Of a stretch of 64,000 nt of DNA, positions 28,710 to 36,015 are shown one piece after another (within the stretch, counting starts at the first letter, position 1; every line of letters starts with the position of its first letter). A model generated the notes under the pieces. It was not told the origin of the DNA. It did no database searches and saw only the letters and a program-made list of their open reading frames with translations. This stretch comes from Cutibacterium sp. Lineage in GTDB: Bacteria > Actinomycetota > Actinomycetes > Propionibacteriales > Propionibacteriaceae. The stretch spans positions 62,001 through 126,000 of the forward strand of contig NZ_JAUNEJ010000002.1 of assembly GCF_030525615.1 (NCBI RefSeq), in the 5' to 3' direction. The translations under genes and the position numbers were made by a program.

Positions 28710-30347
28710 TCACTTAGTGGTACCGACATCAAGAAAATCGAGTCCAGTCAGGGAAATTGGCTTGAATCCAATCAGAGTCTTGCCATCCCATGCTGACGGA
28801 GCTTTGCGGTGGAAGAGTGGGTAAAGCGGAATCTCCTCGGAAAGGATGTCGAAGCACTCATGCCATCCCTTCATCTGCTCATCACCAACGGCCTGGGCAG
28901 CCTTTTCGAGAGTTTCGGTGAACTTCTTTTGAGCAGGCTGACCCTTCCAATGCATACGGGAGTCCCACACATCCCCGACAAACCACCAGCGCATCAGGAG
29001 GTCGGCGTCAGAACCAAAGGTGGAGGGGTCACCGGGAGCGAGGAAGACGTCGTAGGCATCCGGCTTATCGGTAATCTCGTTGTACGCATCTGCTGATTGC
29101 CGCTGAGAAAACTCGATAGTGACTCCGGCCTCTTGCACGGAATCAACGATGATCGATTCGACGGATTTCATCCAATCGTGGTCGGTGCCGATAACGCGGA
29201 ACTTCTTCAATCCCGTCTCGTTGAACAGGGCCTTCGCCTTCTCGAGGTCGCGTTTATAGACGACTTTGGCCTTCTGATATGCGGGATGACCCTGCTGGAC
29301 GAAGCAGGATGCCGGGGTGGCCTGCCCGGACATCGCAACTTTGCAGGCTTTCTCAATGTCCATCGCGTACATAAAGGCCTGACGGTTCTTGAGGTTGCTA
29401 AACGGGTTTTTGGCCGAACCGTTGAACATCACGAAGGCCAGCCCGAATCCCTGCTCCGAGTACTGCTCGAATCCGTTGGACTTCACAGTGGGGATCTTGG
29501 TGTACGGCAGAGCGTCAATAGCCTGGACAGTTCCAGAGGTGAGCGCATTGGTCCGGGCGTCGGGGTCCGGCATGATGTTCCAGACCATCTTGGCAGCCTT
29601 GGCTGGACGAGGCCCGTTGTAGTGCTCGTTCTTCTCGAACTTCACGGTGCCGCCAGCGCCATTGGCAGTCATCTTCCACGGACCGCTGCCGACGGGATTG
29701 AAATCAAACTTCTTCTGATCCTTCTCGACAATCGCCTTAGGAACAATCTTGATAGTCGCCAGACGGTTCGCCAACAATTCCTCGAACGGGAACTTCAGCT
29801 TGATGACGACAGTAGAGTCATCTTTCTTCGTGACTGAATCGATGACGAACCCAATGAACTGGTTGTACATTGAATTGTTCTTGGGGTCCATGACCCGCTC
29901 AAAGCTGTAGACCACATCTTCTGCGGTGAGCTTGCTTCCGTCCGAGAAAGCTGCCCCATCACGCAACGTGACCTCGTAGGTTTTATCATCGATCTTCTTT
30001 GGCTTATCATCGGCGGCCAAAGCAGCGTAAACCTTGGTTGGCTCGGTCGGCTCAACCTCATAAAGACCCTCAAATGTGTGCCAGTTGACAGCCACAGTCA
30101 GTGCTGCACTCGTCGTCATGGGGTCATAACCAGAAGTACCTAGTTCGTAGGAAATGGCGGCGGTAATTGTCCCGTTACTATTTCCTGCCGCACTCGACGC
30201 TCCACCACCACCAGGGCTGGTCTTCTTGTTCGGGTTGTCTCCGCCACATGCCGATAGACTGGCGGTAAGACCAGCAGCCATCGCAATGCTGCCGGTCAAC
30301 TTCATGAATCCGCGGCGGTCAAACTTACTGCCCATGGGAGTGGTCAT
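28710..30347 (-). CDS. Family 5 solute-binding lipoprotein, ABC importer (Tat type)
   Basis: A 545-residue extracellular solute-binding protein of the oligopeptide/nickel/sialic-acid (SBP_bac_5) family. The N-terminus has a twin-arginine motif (FDRRGFMKLTG) and a lipobox (LSACGG), so it is a Tat-exported lipoprotein. A Gly/Ser spacer follows, then the family signature around AALAADDKPKKIDDKTYEV. ATG 30347 has GGAGG at 8-base spacing and places the Tat motif correctly. It is the first gene of the ABC operon and has its own operator. The ligand may be a peptide or sialic acid; the shared operator with nanT favours sialic acid, as in the SBP_bac_5-type SatA systems. Confidence 0.9.
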   Translation of the reverse strand: MTTPMGSKFDRRGFMKLTGSIAMAAGLTASLSACGGDNPNKKTSPGGGGASSAAGNSNGTITAAISYELGTSGYDPMTTSAALTVAVNWHTFEGLYEVEPTEPTKVYAALAADDKPKKIDDKTYEVTLRDGAAFSDGSKLTAEDVVYSFERVMDPKNNSMYNQFIGFVIDSVTKKDDSTVVIKLKFPFEELLANRLATIKIVPKAIVEKDQKKFDFNPVGSGPWKMTANGAGGTVKFEKNEHYNGPRPAKAAKMVWNIMPDPDARTNALTSGTVQAIDALPYTKIPTVKSNGFEQYSEQGFGLAFVMFNGSAKNPFSNLKNRQAFMYAMDIEKACKVAMSGQATPASCFVQQGHPAYQKAKVVYKRDLEKAKALFNETGLKKFRVIGTDHDWMKSVESIIVDSVQEAGVTIEFSQRQSADAYNEITDKPDAYDVFLAPGDPSTFGSDADLLMRWWFVGDVWDSRMHWKGQPAQKKFTETLEKAAQAVGDEQMKGWHECFDILSEEIPLYPLFHRKAPSAWDGKTLIGFKPISLTGLDFLDVGTTK

Positions 30348-30368
30348 CGTCGAAGCCTCCATGTGTAG

Positions 30369-30390
30369 GGACATCCGACATTGGATGTCC
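30369..30390 (-). promoter_or_regulatory. Palindromic operator upstream of the ABC importer
   Basis: GGACATCC-N6-GGATGTCC is an 8-bp perfect dyad 22-43 bases before the binding-protein start. It shares GGACATCCGA and GATGTCC with the nanT operator at 24569. On the minus strand TTTCCG and TTAAAT, 17 bases apart (about 30407-30435), could be the promoter, putting the dyad just downstream of the transcription start, a repressor position. Confidence 0.65.
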
Positions 30391-30479
30391 GACTACCGGT
30401 AATTTAACACACATTCAGCCCCACCGGAAACACCGTTCGCCAACTTGAGCGAGATTGCCAACCATCGGCTTCCTGACAA

Positions 30480-30510
30480 GGGCGTCTGCGGAGCAGTCGG
30501 CGCAGCGCCC
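30480..30510 (-). terminator. Hairpin behind the DUF3151 gene
   Basis: GGGCG-T-CTGCG pairs with CGCAG-CGCCC around a 10-base loop, directly behind the DUF3151 stop. The T-run is weak, so this is a probable but not certain terminator. Confidence 0.5.
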
Positions 30511-31023
30511 TCACTCCTGATGATCGAATTCTCCCTCATCAACCTCGACGTCTACAGCTCTGTCGGAGGGCACATCGTCGCCACGCAGTGCCCGCCAAGC
30601 CTCGTCGCTCAGTTCCCTCAGCAGGGTGTCGGCGTCATCAGACTCGTCGCCGAATCCCAGCCGTTCTGCAGCCATCGCGAGAGCGTGTAAGCAACGGAAC
30701 ACCCCCTGGTTCGGCAGATATCCCCAATCCACGGGTCCCTCGCCATCCCAACCAGCCTCCCGAAGCTGCTCGAGACCAAGATCACGGCCGGTACGGGCAT
30801 AGGCATACGCAGCAACGTCGGCAGCATCGGTATTACTCAGCAGCGACCCCTCAGCCAGTAAGGCCCAACACAGCGTCGAGGACGGATTCTCCTTGACGAC
30901 CGCCATGAACTCGTCGCGTCCTCGCTTGGCGAGTTTGCGAATAGCTGGGTCCGGCGGCAGGCGCACGCCATAATCCTGCTCCTCGATCTCAGCGGTCAGA
31001 TCGGTGTTCTGCTCCTCAGCCAT
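30511..31023 (-). CDS. DUF3151 family protein
   Basis: A 170-residue protein of the actinobacterial DUF3151 family, function unknown. The conserved core is ENPSSTLCWALLAEGSLL, YAYARTGRDLGLEQLREAGW and YLPNQGVFRCLHALAMAAERLG, which reads like a TPR-type helical repeat. The tail is very acidic. In other actinobacteria this gene sits beside fructose-bisphosphate aldolase and purA, but here those genes are 13 kb away on either side. ATG 31023 is chosen on family length; its ribosome site (GGGAG) is unusually close. The open frame extends 20 codons further. Confidence 0.75.
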   Translation of the reverse strand: MAEEQNTDLTAEIEEQDYGVRLPPDPAIRKLAKRGRDEFMAVVKENPSSTLCWALLAEGSLLSNTDAADVAAYAYARTGRDLGLEQLREAGWDGEGPVDWGYLPNQGVFRCLHALAMAAERLGFGDESDDADTLLRELSDEAWRALRGDDVPSDRAVDVEVDEGEFDHQE

Positions 31024-31123
31024 ACTCCCAAGCCTAAGGCCAAACCCGCGACAGCGCTTCTTCAGGCCAGCCGCAACCACCATGTGACATAAACTTGTTC
31101 CGTCTCACGAAAGGATCACCATC

Positions 31124-31315
31124 ATGTGCCGACCTGTCAGGTGTGACGTCTGCGGCAAGACGACCTGGGCCGGGTGCGGCGAACACATCGCCCAGGTCAA
31201 GGCACAGGTCCCACCCGCTCAGTGGTGCGACGGCAATCACACTGCCGCCGAGAAATCGGGAGACCAACCACCACGTCAGCACTTGGGAATGCCGCGTCAG
31301 CGCTTCGGAATATGA
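31124..31315 (+). CDS. Small conserved Cys-rich protein
   Basis: A 63-residue protein with MCRPVRCDVCGKTTWAGCG at the N-terminus, giving Cys2, Cys7, Cys10 and Cys18, then His21 and Cys35. This pattern is suited to one zinc ion. Small proteins with the same CxxCGKxTWxGCG..H start are common in actinobacteria and have no known function. The ATG has AAGGA 9 bases upstream. It diverges from the DUF3151 gene and precedes typA. Confidence 0.7.
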   Translation: MCRPVRCDVCGKTTWAGCGEHIAQVKAQVPPAQWCDGNHTAAEKSGDQPPRQHLGMPRQRFGI

Positions 31316-31441
31316 CGCTGACTCGCTCATTCGCACGTCACCCCTGCCCTGACCTACACTTCACGATGGCGCGTTTGCGCCTGCCGACATCCCGCGGCCT
31401 CGTCGCGGTGTCCCCATCCTCGATCTGAACCGGAGTTCTGC

Positions 31442-33304
31442 ATGCCCGTACGCAAAGATCTGCGCAACATCGCCATCGTGGCCCACGTTGACCATGGAAA
31501 GACCACCCTGGTCGACGCGATGTTGTGGCAGTCGGGAGCCTTCCGCGAGGGTGCCGAGGTCGAGAAGCGCGTCATGGACTCGATGGACCTTGAGCGCGAA
31601 AAAGGTATCACCATTCTCGCCAAGAACACCGCCGTCAAGCACGTCATGAGCGATGGCGAGGAAATCACCCTCAATATCATTGACACCCCCGGACACGCTG
31701 ACTTCGGCGGCGAAGTCGAGCGCGGTCTCGAAATGGTCGACGGGGTTATCCTCCTTGTCGACGCCTCTGAGGGGCCCCTCCCCCAAACCCGGTTCGTGCT
31801 GCGCAAGGCCCTGGCCAAGAAACTCCCGCTTATCCTTGTCCTCAACAAGGTCGACCGTTCCGACGCTCGCATAGACGAGGTTGTCGAAGAGACCTACGAC
31901 CTGTTCATGGATCTTTCCGACGATGACGACGCTTCCCTACTTGACGTCCCGGTTGTCTACGCCTCTGCCAAGGCCGGACGAGCCTCCCTCAACAAGCCCG
32001 GTGACGGCGAAATGCCCGATTCCCCCGACCTTCAGCCGCTGTTCGACTGCATTCTTGAGAACATCCCGGCCCCCAGCTACGAAGAGGGCGGGGTGCTGCG
32101 CGCCCACGTCACCAACCTGGACGCCTCTCCGTACCTCGGTCGTCTGGCCCTGTGCCGAATCGTCTCTGGTGAGATCCGGAAGGGGCAGACGGTGGCCTGG
32201 TGCAAGCGCGATGGTTCAGTTCAGAACGTCAAGCTGTCCGAGCTGCTTATGACCGAAGCCCTCGAGCGTGTCCCCGCCGAGAAGGCCGGACCGGGCGACA
32301 TCGTCGCCATTGCCGGCATTCCTGACATCACCATCGGCGAAACCCTCTCGGATCCAGAGAACCCCGATCCGCTGCCCCTCATCCATGTCGACGAGCCGTC
32401 GATGTCCATGACCATTGGTATCAACACCTCGCCGCTCTCGGGTCGTTCCGGCGACAAACTCACCGCCCGCCTCCTCAAGGCCCGGCTCGATCAGGAACTT
32501 ATCGGCAATGTGTCCATCAAGGTGGCAGATACCGATCGTCCGGATATGTGGGAGGTTCAGGGTCGCGGTGAGCTACAACTGGCTATCCTCGTCGAGCAAA
32601 TGCGTCGTGAGGGGTTCGAGCTGACCGTCGGCAAGCCGCAAGTCGTCACCAAGATGATTAATGGCAAGCTGCATGAACCCTTTGAGCGCGTCACCATCGA
32701 CTCCCCGGAGGAGTTCATGGGTGCCGTCACCCAAATGATGGGCCTGCGCAAGGGTCAGATGATGCACATGGTCAACCATGGTTCCGGATGGGTACGCATG
32801 GAGTTCGTGGTGCCAGCTCGCGGCCTCATCGGCTTCCGCACTGAATTCCTCACCCAGACCCGCGGCCAAGGGATCATGAATCAGATCCTCGAGGGCTTCC
32901 AACCTTGGGTAGGCGAGCTGCGCACCCGTCAGACTGGCTCGATGGTCGCCGACCGTCAGGGAATCGTCACTTCCTATGCTCTGTTCAACCTGCAGGAGCG
33001 TGGCACGATGTTTGTCTCTCCCGGTGATGAAACCTACGAGGGCATGGTCGTCGGAGAGAACTCTCGCCCCGACGACATGGATGTCAATCCAACCAAGGAA
33101 AAGCACCTCACCAATGTGCGTTCTTCCACCGGTGATGAACTGGAGCGCCTCATTCCGGCCACCAGGCTCTCCATGGAGCAGCAGCTTGAGTTCTGCCGGG
33201 AGGATGAGTGTCTTGAGGTCACCCCAGATGTGGTTCGCATTCGCAAGACCGAACTCAATGCCCACGAACGCGCTAAAGCTCGCATCCGCGCAAAGACCAG
33301 TTGA
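31442..33304 (+). CDS. typA: Ribosome-associated GTPase TypA/BipA
   Basis: A 620-residue translational GTPase. AHVDHGKTTL (15-24) is the P-loop, EREKGITI the switch I region, DTPGHADFGGEV the G3 motif and NKVDR the G4 motif, followed by the EF-G-like domains and the TypA-specific C-terminus around FVVPARGLIGFRTEF. It binds ribosomes and affects stress and cold adaptation and 50S assembly in other bacteria. The ATG has GGAG at 6-base spacing; the preceding 126 bases hold the leader. Confidence 0.97.
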   Translation: MPVRKDLRNIAIVAHVDHGKTTLVDAMLWQSGAFREGAEVEKRVMDSMDLEREKGITILAKNTAVKHVMSDGEEITLNIIDTPGHADFGGEVERGLEMVDGVILLVDASEGPLPQTRFVLRKALAKKLPLILVLNKVDRSDARIDEVVEETYDLFMDLSDDDDASLLDVPVVYASAKAGRASLNKPGDGEMPDSPDLQPLFDCILENIPAPSYEEGGVLRAHVTNLDASPYLGRLALCRIVSGEIRKGQTVAWCKRDGSVQNVKLSELLMTEALERVPAEKAGPGDIVAIAGIPDITIGETLSDPENPDPLPLIHVDEPSMSMTIGINTSPLSGRSGDKLTARLLKARLDQELIGNVSIKVADTDRPDMWEVQGRGELQLAILVEQMRREGFELTVGKPQVVTKMINGKLHEPFERVTIDSPEEFMGAVTQMMGLRKGQMMHMVNHGSGWVRMEFVVPARGLIGFRTEFLTQTRGQGIMNQILEGFQPWVGELRTRQTGSMVADRQGIVTSYALFNLQERGTMFVSPGDETYEGMVVGENSRPDDMDVNPTKEKHLTNVRSSTGDELERLIPATRLSMEQQLEFCREDECLEVTPDVVRIRKTELNAHERAKARIRAKTS

Positions 33305-33474
33305 TGATGACGTTTCGGTGACGCCGCGATTCGGCAGTTACGGCGCCATCGTTATCTCGTGACAAAAACACCGCTGAGGAACCTCGCCTCCAGGGGATAC
33401 CGGAGACCCACATTAGCGGCATTAACAAACCGGCGTAGCATGTTGCCGCCGTATCCTTGAAAGGCGTTTCACCT
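33305..33474 (+). other. Leader of the L,D-transpeptidase gene, possibly structured
   Basis: The 170 bases between typA and the cell-wall gene contain CCGCT (about 33370) and AGCGG (about 33415), which can pair around a GGAGACCCAC segment. Parts recall the c-di-AMP (ydaO) riboswitch that controls cell-wall hydrolases in actinobacteria, but the usual 3' GGGGTGAAT element is missing, so no riboswitch is called. Confidence 0.3.
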
Positions 33475-35190
33475 ATGCAGACTTCCCGCACTGCCGGACT
33501 GGCAGCCGCACTGGTTGTGTCCTTGTCCGTCGGAGCCGTCGATACCGCTCACGCAGAACCCACTCCCCCCGCTACGGAGTCCTCATCACAGCTTGAGTCA
33601 GCCAATGCCGCCTCTGAGACCCCAACTGTCTCTAAGGCCTCTGCCGCCCCAGGAAAGACTCCTGCCGCCACAGCGGAAAGCCCCGCACTTAAGACAACCC
33701 CCTCTGCCGAGACGACCGCTTCGGCCGTCCAAGAAGAAACCCGGAGCGCACGAGTCACCCGGGAAGCGTCTACCGAGTCGACGCCCTCGACGACACCTTC
33801 CGTGAGCGCTCAGCGCGCCCAGATCAATAAAACTGCATGGATCTACATCGCCACGCAGCTGCGCACCGGAGCCTCCACCAGCTTCCGCTCCATGGGAACG
33901 ATCAAGGCCACCACTCAGGTCGTTATCCACGGAGAAGAGCGCAACGGATGGACCCCGATTCGCCACGGAAACACGAATGCCTGGGTCCCCACCAATACCC
34001 TCACTACTACCCGCCCACAAACAATGTGGGTATACCTGTCCTCCGACCTACGAACCGGCGCCGCCACCTCCTACCGCTCCATGGGCCGCACCGATTCCAC
34101 CCAAGCCCTGACACGCCGCGGACCCGACCTCAACGGCTGGACTCCCGTTCTATACAAAAACGTCCAAGGCTGGCTTCCCGCCAACACAGTCAGCACCTAC
34201 CATCCCGTCACCCAATGGGTTTATGTCGCGGCTGACCTGCGCACCGGAGCCTCGAACTCCTACCGCTCCATGGGAAAAACAAAAGCCACGACCGCCATGG
34301 TTCGTCGCGGCCCGAACCGCAGCGACGGCTGGGTTCCAGTTTTCTACCAGGGCAAGCAGGGCTGGCTACCAGCCAATACCCTCACTACTACCCGCCCACA
34401 AACAATGTGGGTATACCTGTCCTCCAACCTACGAACCGGCGCCGCCACCTCCTACCGCTCCATGGGCCGCACCGATTCCACCCAAGCCCTGACACGCCGC
34501 GGACCCGACCTCAACGGCTGGACTCCCGTTCTATACAAAAACGTCCAAGGCTGGCTTCCCGCCAACACAGTCAGCACCTACCATCCCGTCACCCAATGGG
34601 TTTATGTCGCGGCTGACCTGCGCACCGGAGCCTCGAACTCCTACCGCTCCATGGGAAAAACAAAAGCCACAACCGCCATGGTTCGTCGCGGCCCAAATCA
34701 GAATGGCTGGATGCCGATCTTCGTCAACAACAAGACCCAGAGCTGGTTCCCGGCCTCAGCGCTGTCCTCCACTCCCGTCGCAGCGCCGGTGGGTCTCCCG
34801 ATTGACAACTCGGGTGCTCGTCTTGACAGCCGCTGCATGAAGGGAACCGTGATCTGCGCATCCAAGAACCAGCGCAAGCTATGGATGGTTGAAAACGGAC
34901 GCATTGTCCTCACCTTGGACGCTCGGTTCGGAAGCACCACTAATCCCACCACCGAGGGCGTCCACACCGTGTACAAAAAAGACAAGGACCACATATCGGG
35001 ACAGTTCGGTTCTCCAATGCCGTACTCGATGTTCTTCCACGCTGGCGAGGCAATCCACTATTCGTCGGGCTTCGCCCGTGATGGGTGGAATGGTGCCTCA
35101 CACGGCTGCATCAATATCCGGAACATGACTGGTCTGAAGTGGCTGTGGAATAAGACCCCCATCGGTCGTAAGGTCGTCGTCTACAAGTGA
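33475..35190 (+). CDS. Secreted L,D-transpeptidase with five SH3-like repeats
   Basis: A 571-residue secreted protein. A signal peptide (AAALVVSLSVG, cleavage near AHA) is followed by a Ser/Thr/Ala/Pro-rich spacer, then five SH3-like repeats of about 63 residues, each with LRTGAxxSxRSMG and GWxP. The last domain is YkuD type, with the catalytic SHGCINI at about 542-548 (Cys545). Such enzymes cross-link peptidoglycan through 3-3 bonds or anchor proteins, and SH3 repeats bind wall. Repeats 2-3 and 4-5 are nearly identical at DNA level. The ATG at 33475 is preferred over a TTG 18 bases upstream because it starts the signal peptide. Confidence 0.9.
   Translation: MQTSRTAGLAAALVVSLSVGAVDTAHAEPTPPATESSSQLESANAASETPTVSKASAAPGKTPAATAESPALKTTPSAETTASAVQEETRSARVTREASTESTPSTTPSVSAQRAQINKTAWIYIATQLRTGASTSFRSMGTIKATTQVVIHGEERNGWTPIRHGNTNAWVPTNTLTTTRPQTMWVYLSSDLRTGAATSYRSMGRTDSTQALTRRGPDLNGWTPVLYKNVQGWLPANTVSTYHPVTQWVYVAADLRTGASNSYRSMGKTKATTAMVRRGPNRSDGWVPVFYQGKQGWLPANTLTTTRPQTMWVYLSSNLRTGAATSYRSMGRTDSTQALTRRGPDLNGWTPVLYKNVQGWLPANTVSTYHPVTQWVYVAADLRTGASNSYRSMGKTKATTAMVRRGPNQNGWMPIFVNNKTQSWFPASALSSTPVAAPVGLPIDNSGARLDSRCMKGTVICASKNQRKLWMVENGRIVLTLDARFGSTTNPTTEGVHTVYKKDKDHISGQFGSPMPYSMFFHAGEAIHYSSGFARDGWNGASHGCINIRNMTGLKWLWNKTPIGRKVVVYK
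33992..34313 (+). repeat. First copy of a 322-bp intragenic direct repeat
   Basis: This stretch recurs at 34373-34694 with an offset of 381 bp (127 codons). Only two differences were seen across 322 bp (34045 against 34426, 34290 against 34671). It encodes SH3-like repeats 2 and 3. Confidence 0.92.
34373..34694 (+). repeat. Second copy of the 322-bp intragenic direct repeat
   Basis: The copy of 33992-34313, encoding SH3-like repeats 4 and 5. Near-identity including silent positions indicates a recent in-frame duplication or ongoing gene conversion. Confidence 0.92.
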
Positions 35191-35204
35191 TCTAGATTAC
35201 GAAT

Positions 35205-35230
35205 GGCCCGTCTCTGTATAGAGGCGGGCC
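35205..35230 (+). terminator. Terminator behind the L,D-transpeptidase gene
   Basis: GGCCCGTCTC and GAGGCGGGCC pair around TGTATA, followed by GTTTCG, 15 bases after the stop codon. A typical intrinsic terminator with a short T-run. Confidence 0.8.
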
Positions 35231-35307
35231 GTTTCGCGTAGCAAGGTGGTCTGGCACTGCTGGATGTCTTGTGAATGGCCCACAAAACCCAATCCCATGA
35301 CACACAA

Positions 35308-35341
35308 CAGTGGCACCGCACCCGAAAGTGCAGCGCCACTG
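35308..35341 (-). terminator. Terminator behind the transcarboxylase operon
   Basis: CAGTGGC (35308-35314) pairs with GCCACTG (35335-35341), with an inner GCAC/GTGC stem. It lies 28 bases beyond the biotin-subunit stop. The minus-strand tail is TTGTGTG, so the T-run is weak. Confidence 0.6.
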
Positions 35342-35368
35342 TGGTTCTTATATCAGTGTCCTCGGGGT

Positions 35369-35731
35369 TCAGCCCAGAGCCACCAGGCCCTGACCACCCT
35401 GAACGGCGTCACCGACAGCCACCAGGATGCCCTTAACGGTTCCATCCGCCGGGGCATTGATCTCGGTCTCCATCTTCATGGCCTCCAGGGTCAGGAGCAC
35501 CTGACCAGCCTTCACGGCATCACCCTCGGCCACGAGGATCTTGGCAACGGTGCCAGCCAGCGGAGCGGGAACTTCACCCTCTCCAGCCTTACCGGCACCA
35601 CCGCCGGACGCCTTCATCGGGCCTCCGGAACCGCCTCCGAAGAGGATCGGTGCCATTGGCGCATTAGGGGTCTTGTCAACGTCAACGTCAACGTCGTAAG
35701 CGACGCCATTGACGGTCACCTTGAGCTTCAT
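35369..35731 (-). CDS. Biotin carboxyl carrier subunit (1.3S) of transcarboxylase
   Basis: A 120-residue biotin carrier of the methylmalonyl-CoA:pyruvate carboxyltransferase. It begins [20 protein letters not shown], continues through a Gly-rich hinge, and ends in a biotinyl domain with EAMKMETE (biotinylated Lys86). It shuttles the carboxyl group between the 12S and 5S sites in the propionate-forming Wood-Werkman cycle. The close match to the Propionibacterium 1.3S subunit is a main reason for the organism call. GGAGAAACTGAT precedes the ATG. Confidence 0.96.
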   Translation of the reverse strand: MKLKVTVNGVAYDVDVDVDKTPNAPMAPILFGGGSGGPMKASGGGAGKAGEGEVPAPLAGTVAKILVAEGDAVKAGQVLLTLEAMKMETEINAPADGTVKGILVAVGDAVQGGQGLVALG

Positions 35732-35746
35732 ATCAGTTTCTCCAGG

Positions 35747-35989
35747 TCAACGAATCGAATGGTTCTGCTGAGCCCTGCGTCCCTGACGGACCCAGGTCTC
35801 ACTCGGGGCGAAACGGACGGCCTGAACCTTTCCGTCGTTGCCCAGGTAAGCCGAAACGGCGGCGCAGATGACGGCAAGAACGTCCTCAGGAACATCCTTG
35901 CTGGCCTTCTTGAGCCGGGAAACCTCGGCCTCCAGCGCCGCGAGTCGCTTATTCAGCGTCTCAATGACGAGTTCATTCTTCTCACTCAT
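35747..35989 (-). CDS. Small transcarboxylase-operon protein (OadG/epsilon-like)
   Basis: An 80-residue protein between the 12S and 1.3S genes. An N-terminal heptad region (LNKRLAALEAEVSRLKKA) suggests a coiled coil. The C-terminus, VLAVICAAVSAYLGNDGKV then WVRQGRRAQQ, resembles the short accessory subunits of acyl-CoA carboxylases and decarboxylases. It is not one of the three classical transcarboxylase subunits. A role in assembly or stability of the large complex is inferred from position. The ATG has GGGAGGACAAG upstream. Confidence 0.75.
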   Translation of the reverse strand: MSEKNELVIETLNKRLAALEAEVSRLKKASKDVPEDVLAVICAAVSAYLGNDGKVQAVRFAPSETWVRQGRRAQQNHSIR

Positions 35990-36015
35990 CTTGTCCTCCC
36001 ATCAGCCTTCTTCAC

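Noticed and set aside
30511..31083. A longer DUF3151 protein starting at 31083
   Set aside because: The extra 20 residues have no ribosome site and are not expected from the family; the shorter start is preferred.
33305..33474. A c-di-AMP (ydaO) riboswitch before the L,D-transpeptidase gene
   Set aside because: CCGCTGAGG and GGAGACCCAC recall the aptamer, and such genes are common targets, but the 3' GGGGTGAAT part is missing. A covariance-model search would decide.
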